A stretch of 64,000 bases of DNA. It comes from Cymbidium sinense. Taxonomy: Eukaryota > Streptophyta > Magnoliopsida > Asparagales > Orchidaceae. The notes under the pieces were generated by a model that saw only the letters and a list, made by a program, of their open reading frames with translations, ran no database searches and was not told the DNA's origin. Of this stretch, positions 57,150 through 64,000 are shown in pieces; position 1 is the first letter of the stretch, and every line of letters begins with the position of its first letter. A program made the position numbers and the translations under genes. Location: positions 40,123,648 through 40,187,647 of the forward strand of contig CM038221.1 of NCBI GenBank assembly GCA_021442155.1. Reading direction: 5' to 3'.

Positions 57150-57322
57150 GATATTAATAATTTTATTAATTAAGAATGCAGCAACACAACATATTTAACC
57201 AAGAAAATAGTAAAATAACATCAAATAAAAGAGTATAACATTCATGATTTGACAAAAAAAAAGTACATATACTTAATGATATAACAAGAAAGTCTAAAAA
57301 AAAATTGATACTCCAATGCAAA

Positions 57323-57955
57323 CTACAGCCATACTAACCATTCATAAAAGCGTGAATATGTTGCTACTATGTGTTCGATCCAGCTGCATAGTAAATCACC
57401 TTCCCACATCATTAGTATAACTTTATTGTCACTGCAGTCCTTAATCACATCTATTACAGCAAGTATACCCTCATTTGAGATGTTTGGAATACTAAATAGT
57501 ATGGTCAAACAATCATCCATTGTGTATGGGCAATATTGATTCATAGTTTGATGAATTCTTTATGTGTTTTCCACATTTTTATTAAGCATGTTTGTCAATA
57601 TGTCCTGCTCCAATAGTTCTTCGCTATTCAAAGATTTTGTTGATTGTCACTTGATGATCGCTTTGGTCTAGGTTGATCAGATGCAATGCGATTTATGTTA
57701 GTATAAAGTCTCCTACTTTTTCTCTTGCCTTATCTACAAAATTAATTTTATGGCTTGATATTGTTGAAAAGGGTTTCGTCTGAAGTGTCGTATTTTTTGG
57801 ATATTCCTATTTTGTTACGATAAAAGTCATCATTAAATTTATAGTTTTAACATAATAGAACTCTAAATCTTGAGTAAATAAACTAACTTACCTGAACCAT
57901 CTCTTCTTTTATTTCATCTGGTATAACAGGCATATGCAGCATCTCATCCCAACCC
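57323..57955 (-). pseudogene. Myb/SANT-like ORF1 of the right Harbinger arm, broken
   Basis: The open piece at 57,544-57,323 reads MNQYCPYTMDDCLTILFSIP and SNEGILAVIDVIKDCSDNKV, parallel to 53,800-54,000 of the left arm. GWDEMLHMPVIPDEI is found near 57,950-57,905 before a CAG|GTAAG donor. The intervening Myb/SANT core is frame-broken. Confidence 0.65.
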
Positions 57956-60900
57956 CATTCACTACGATTAGTTAATTGATATAATATATGAAAGTCTGGT
58001 TTTATGTTCTTATAACGTGTCATAGCTATGGCGGTTGTGTATTTTGTTCTTAATTTCCTATTTAGTGTGGCAGCTACCTCAGATCATTTATCTCTCCTTA
58101 GTACACGATTGCAGATATTACCTTGCACAAACTATTCCGAGAGAATATACCCGAGAGTAACGTTATGATGTTCTGGCTATTTTAGAACTCTGCCAATGGT
58201 CGATGTCCTTTTGTTGAGTTGTTAATTCATCTCCTACATTAAGGCGTGAATTTGTCAAACTGAGGTCTTTGGATTTCCCATTTAAAAATCCTTTTATATC
58301 TACAAATATGATTGAAAATGTTGTTTTAATAAAACAATAACTATTATATTGAAAGGATAGCGTGATTGAAATTAAATTTTCTCACACGAATAATAAATAT
58401 CTTATTTTCGGTGTGTTTGTTTATGACAAATGTACTCGATATTTGTTGACTTCTGATCAGATACAACATCACCAACATTGATAATTTTTAAGAGTTTTAC
58501 GCAACATCATACTTTTTATTTTTTTTTGCATTTTTTAAATTTCGTCAAAGCAACCAAACTTTCTGAGCTTGCTTCTAAATGTTGCGAAGACATTCTAAAT
58601 ATATTCTAAAGTCAAAAATCTTATTTAGGAAATAATATATTGAGAAATATGTCTAAACTAATGTATTGAGAAACATTCTTGAAAGACAAAATAAGAGATG
58701 CTTAATAACATCAAAGCTATGATCTGCAAATAACTTGTTGAGACACACAAAATTCTAGTAGGACTATTGAATCATGTGACAAAAATCCTACACTCATTAT
58801 GTCATGCTGCTCTACTATTAGTATAATAAGATATATGCCTAATGTATGAGCGAACCAACTATTTCTTTTGTTGGGTTTACTAAGGTAAACATAGACATGG
58901 TTTTCTACTTTTATGAAATAAGATTTTCCATTATGCCATATACTAGAAAGATATTTATTTTACTATTTTTTTTCTAGATTTATAATGAAATGACCATAAC
59001 ATAGACTATATAGTTTTAATAATTAATGAAAATATCAATTAAATTATGATTTAATAAATATGCACAATTTTTCTAGAAACTAATCAATTATGTAAATTGT
59101 TAAATAGACTTCCAACAAAAATAAAATTTCATTTAAATGTGATAATCTTAAACAAGGCTCACACAATGTGAAGTTTCATTTGCAAACAATCTTACAGAAG
59201 ATATAAACATAATAAGCACAAATAAAATGTAAGAAAAACCACAATATAAGCATAGATAAATTGCTTATTTTATTCAATTCGATATTATTCTTATAGAAAA
59301 GTCATATAATAGCACTAGTAAATCTTGAAATTATAGATTTAGTAAATCCCACTTGAAGCCATAAAGATATTTAAAATGATAAATGTTAAATTTGATTAAT
59401 ATGATAAATATTAATATGATTAGTATTTGTTACAAGATTTAGGAATTAAAAGTAGCGTGAAAAAAAGTGTTTTGGAGATAAGTGAAATAAACCTCTTAAA
59501 TTATACATATCCTGAGATTTGCTAAATATGATATTTATCTTAAAACATGAGAAAAATGAAAGGTAATAAGGTAGCAAAATTTATGTGGCTAAAAAAAAGC
59601 TGTTTGGCAAACTTTCCTAAACAATCCTTTAGTTTATTAAACAAAAAGTCTAATGCAAATCTGCTCCAAAGTTTTACTAAATTCGAGGTTTGGCATAAAA
59701 CAGAGGGAAAATGGGAGTTAAGAAGGTAGCATAATTTATGTGGCACCAAAGAAAAAATAATAATTATGTTATTTTTTGCAATCAATACCAATTTTACCAA
59801 ATATTCAACAGCTTTCTTTTCACTACAAAATTGAAAAACTCTTAAAATACTAGAGAATAAATACTTGAGGCCAATCATTAGAGGAAATCTACAGTCTACT
59901 AATTCTAATCATGCACGTACTACTCCTATTTAATAAATAGCGAGTTATCGACTACTAATTTTGTAGAAAGAAAGGAAAAGCCTATCAAACCTACAGAACC
60001 GAACTATCCCAATTGTCGAATTAAAAAAACTCAAATATTGGGCTTGAACTAATTCAATTATTGTCTTTCAATGCTAAGCATTTAATTGACTCCACCCACT
60101 TTCCTCTTCCATTATTTACTAAAATATCCCAGTTTATTTGTGTCAGAGTATGAAACAGTGACAATCCTAATCAAGATAAACTTTGATGGTCTAATTCAAA
60201 CGCTTTCTCATGAAACATGTGAAAATTCTCGACCTCCTGATACTTAAACAACAATCCCTCTCAAGACCTAAGTTTTACATGAAAATGTTCATATGGGAAT
60301 CAAATTTATCTCAAAACAAAAAAAATTCACGAAGAGAATAAAATTTTGTTTCAAAAAAGGCACATATCAAAAACAATGTAGACGAAAAAAAAATTACGAG
60401 GAGGTCAAAATAGAGGATTTGGTTACCTAAAACAGTACTCTCCGGTCACATAAGGGAAACACAAAGCAAAACATATCCGCAAGCAGGTAAGGGAAACACA
60501 AAAAACTAATGTACCTGTGGTAGCAATCCACCAAAAGACACATGATGCAGAGCTACGGCTAGGGCGAAAGTTTGAGAGTGAAGAGCGAACGATCAATCAG
60601 TTGTGAGCGAAGGAATAGGCATTGTTGAAAGGAGTTGTGATAAGCAGGCAAATTCTCGCCATGTCGAGGTTTGCTTGATCCCTAAATCTCGTTAAGTCCG
60701 CCGAATGAGTGGATTTAACAAATCCGAGATTTACCCCCATTTCCAAATTTACTGGATTTACGTCATAGACGAATTTACTAAATCCTTATAAGGTGTTTGG
60801 TAGGATTTATGGAATTTAGCCATCTAAATCCCTAGTAAAGCCGTTGCCAAACACCCCATAAATCGAGATGTACTGGATTTACTAAATCCCACTTGAAATA

Positions 60901-62758
60901 AATCCAATCCATTGCCAAACACCCTCTAAATGAATATAAATTTAAAATTCTTATTTTATATATTAAAAATTATTTTTTTATTTTTTAAATTGAAAAAATA
61001 TTTTTCATAAATGCAAGTATGTCTTCTAATATCTCACACTTTCATTTTTTTATTTCATGAAACACATTATAAATTTTAACTCATTATATTTTATTTTTAT
61101 GTCTAGAGGCTTTAATATAATTTTTGTTATATTAGAGGTTTGTATAAGTTTATAATTATTGTATTGTTGGTTAAACAATTTTGAAAATTTTCATTTATTA
61201 TAGGTTCTATGTTCAAAAAATTATCATTTGTCTATTGATATTATTAAATACAATTTAATATATAAGGGTATGTTGGGTTTAGGCTTATTTATTAGCCTCT
61301 CTGAATTTAAGATTACTTCTTATTTTAAATATTATTCAACATCATTTTTAAGACTTTGAGTTAAATCGACTTTTCATTGTTGAGGGAGAAAATTCAAAAT
61401 AAGCTAAGCATGATGGAGACCATCCAAAAACTCATATGACATTGCTTGTATTTTTTTTTTATTTTTTATTCCTTTGTGATCCATTTCTCCTCCCCTTAGA
61501 TCTCCTCCTTCACGAGCATCGTCGAAGAAGAATTTAGTGATGATTTATTTTCCCCACCCTCTTTGGATTTATTTGTTACCATTAGGCTCATTCTCATTTG
61601 AGATCATTGATGATTAGGGCTTTTATTTGGTTACATATTCTTTTATGTCTTTTGCCCCAATACCTTATTCTTCCTTTGTAATCCTCAGCACTAAGGACTA
61701 TGTGAGTACTTCTTAATCCTCTCTTGCCCACCTTAAGTGTTATCTTTCTAAATGATATTTGTTATGTAGGATTTGCATGTGTCTTCTCCTCCCTCCTATA
61801 CATGCATTAGCATCCATTATTATCATATTATTTCTTATACTATGATATTTTGTTGTTCAATATAGTGGCTCCTCTTATAATGTTGGTAACATTTTTGGTT
61901 CCATATAAATGATTTTTTATTTTGCTAACTACAACCCATGGCTACTTTGTTACTTAAGTATTATTATAACTCCTCTTGCAATTGCTCTATAATAGTAAGC
62001 CTAGATAATGTATGCTAACCATTTGTTGATTTTTGACATAAATGATTGTGACTCCAATAATGTATACACACAAATCTCTTAATTTTTATTATAACAATAT
62101 AATGATCTCGAGTAGAGATGATTATTTTGTTGTAATGTGCTTACTATCAACTTATTCATAGCATCATTAAGAAAATGATATATGCTTTAGTCACATAAAA
62201 TTTAAATTTTGCATGATGATAAATTTTTTTAGTATATTATTTTTTATTGTGCTTATAGTATTCTACATTTTTATTTTGTAGTATTAAAAACATGATTATT
62301 TTGTTCATGCATTTCATTCCATTCTCTTGATACATGACTTGACCATATTACTGATGCTTTACTTGGGTACTTCAAAGCTAAACTTTAGGATTAATTGATC
62401 CCCCATTCGTGCATATAATGTTAATAACTACAATCTTAAGAGTTGTATTTAGCTTTGTGTTATAGTATATCTTGAATCATACTTTCTTCTTGATCCATTT
62501 AAACTTTGAATTATAAAATTTCACTCATCTATGGTGAAATGATTTTTCATTGTTCACATCTTTCATGTTATGTATAAGAAGAGAAATAATGCTATAAAAA
62601 AAGAGTATGACTAAGAGCAACCGTCATTATAACATTACTATTTGGAATTTTAAATTCCATATTCTAAATGATGTATTGGATGGGGTGTTAAGAGTTTATT
62701 AACCATGATGAGTGCATGGGTGTATATGATATTCATTGTATTTTCATTATTAGTGACT

Positions 62759-62761
<3 letters not shown>

Positions 62762-62809
<48 letters not shown>
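62762..62809. repeat. (AT)n microsatellite
   Basis: An uninterrupted AT dinucleotide run of 48 bp. Confidence 0.97.
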
Positions 62810-62811
<2 letters not shown>

Positions 62812-63512
62812 TCAATACATGCATATAAAAATATCTTTGTAGCCATAAGCCTTATAAGTAAGAAAATATTTTATGATATAAAAGGGAACTAGTAGGGATA
62901 TGGTATCATCAAAAGGTTCAAACTAAGTCATATATAGGTTTGTGTTAGTCCAAATATTCAAGTAAATATTTAGATTTTAATATGATCTTCATTTTTTCCA
63001 TAGTATAAGTAGTTTTATTAAGTTTCAAAAAAGTATAAACCATTTTATCAAGCATTTATTCTTTAGTAGTACATTATTCTAGCATATTTTAGCTTGTAAA
63101 ATTACTTTTTGTTTTGCAAATTAAGTTTATTAATAATGACACATGCCATGCCAACCGAAGAGAGCATTGATCTATATAAGCTAATATAAGAACTTATTCC
63201 TTTAATGTAGGAGCTTCAAATTAATATTGTGGTAGAAATTATTTAGATATAGAAAGGATATTATTGCAAACAACCATTATACAACAAAGTATTTCTAAAA
63301 ATATGAAAGATGTAAAGAAAAAAAAAAGATTCTTGAAAAAAGTATTTGATAATTAAATAATGCTTAATTAAAGAGATTACAGGAAAGAATCATAATTCTC
63401 TTGTTGTGGTGCTTATTTTTGGTTTTTGGTGTTGTGTGTATATGTGAGGGGACACCACGTAGATTAGATATACTTATTATATTGATTGGGTACGATATTA
63501 AGGAATAGTGCA

Positions 63513-63690
63513 CTATCTCAAGAGATAGAAGTCACTACCCTATAATGGACCTAATCACCTAATAAGAACTCCTAAGGCATGATGGGTCTTCAAATATACC
63601 AAAGATTTTTTCCCTACTTTACATGAAAAAGTAAAGTAGGATTTATTTAAACTAGGTTCATTAAGTCCCTATGGAGGCAAGCCTCCATAG
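63513..63690. repeat. Cluster of three perfect short inverted repeats
   Basis: CTATCTC-AA-GAGATAG at 63,513-63,528; CCTACTTTAC and GTAAAGTAGG at 63,613-63,622 and 63,631-63,640 with an 8-nt loop; CTATGGAGGC-AA-GCCTCCATAG at 63,669-63,690. All stems are perfect. Function unknown. Confidence 0.85.
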
Positions 63691-64000
63691 TTAATTAAAT
63701 CCTAAGAAAGGTGAATTCCTTAAGAATACTCTCGATTAAAGTAGGCAATTGTTGTCTCCAAAGATTTTAAAGATAGGACTATCAAATGATTGGTTGTTTT
63801 TTTTTTTAGAAAATCAAATGGGAGAGATCAAAAGGGAAATTTTTTTATTAAAACTAAGGAAAATGAGTAGCGAATGCTCATGATACTAAAAAACCTAGTG
63901 AGCACTCCAATCTATCCTATGGTTAGGCTTTATATATTCAAAATTGAGGGGATTTATTTATTTGAGTTGAAATTTTATTAAAAATCCAGGACTTACAATT

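Larger units (their letters stand above)
50305..60926. mobile_element. Compound PIF/Harbinger insertion: two elements in inverted orientation
   Basis: The left arm (about 50,305-55,567, plus) and right arm (about 60,857-55,600, minus) are homologous along their length in opposite orientations. Both outer ends show Harbinger-type termini, AGGGGTGTTT at the left and CCAAACACCCTC at the right, and both abut a TAA triplet (50,302-50,304; 60,927-60,929). Each arm has a 5' leader, a Myb/SANT-like ORF and a DDE transposase ORF, all broken. The right end has two nested termini (60,847-60,857 and 60,915-60,926), suggesting one element inserted close to the end of another in reverse. Confidence 0.85.
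60927..64000. other. AT-rich intergenic sequence upstream of the compound insertion
   Basis: No open frame with a recognisable domain and no RNA gene is seen. It contains an (AT)n microsatellite (62,762-62,809), and near 63,470-63,780 sequence weakly resembling the end of family R in reverse orientation (CACTACCC, AGTTAATTA and TCGATTAA anchors in order) with three perfect hairpins. Confidence 0.55.

Overview
This is a plant (flowering plant) nuclear window: AT-rich, crowded with diverged transposable elements, and holding one large host gene on the minus strand. That gene encodes a UPL1/UPL2-type HECT ubiquitin ligase, identified from its protein sequence and from eleven exons that join in phase at canonical GT-AG sites. 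I cannot name the species; nothing seen is decisive between monocot and dicot. I see no rRNA or tRNA gene, CRISPR array, operon or prokaryotic signal.

Layout from left to right. 1-5.9 kb is a decayed Ty3/gypsy (Tekay/Del-like) element on the plus strand, ending in a polypurine tract and a 3' LTR. 6.0-6.8 kb looks like a solo LTR on the minus strand. 7.2-21.0 kb holds diverged dispersed repeats, here called family R (copies at 7.2-8.3, 19.9-21.0 and 29.9-31.8 kb) and family S (copies at 13.3-16.6 and 26.3-29.8 kb, opposite orientations), plus degenerate tandem arrays. 21.2-49.84 kb is the UPL gene: a 33-nt first coding exon at 49.8 kb, a 7.7-kb intron 1 (tandem triplication, RTE-type LINE fragment), a roughly 8-kb exon 4, an 8.6-kb intron 5 (Harbinger-type MITE, family S and R copies, CpG-rich satellite) and the HECT N-lobe exons. 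The HECT C-lobe with the catalytic cysteine is not in the window, so the last intron is either more than 21.1 kb long or the gene is broken.

50.3-60.9 kb, just upstream of the UPL 5' end, is a compound of two inverted, decayed PIF/Harbinger transposons, flanked as a whole by TAA on both sides. 60.9-64 kb is AT-rich intergenic DNA with an (AT)n microsatellite and a cluster of perfect short hairpins.

Functionally there is one host gene. It has armadillo-like DUF908/DUF913 regions, a UBA domain, a UIM, an acidic tract and UBM-type ubiquitin-binding motifs upstream of the HECT domain, as in plant UPL1/UPL2 and animal HUWE1. Two points cloud its integrity: an apparent one-base deletion near 39,145 and the missing catalytic exon(s).
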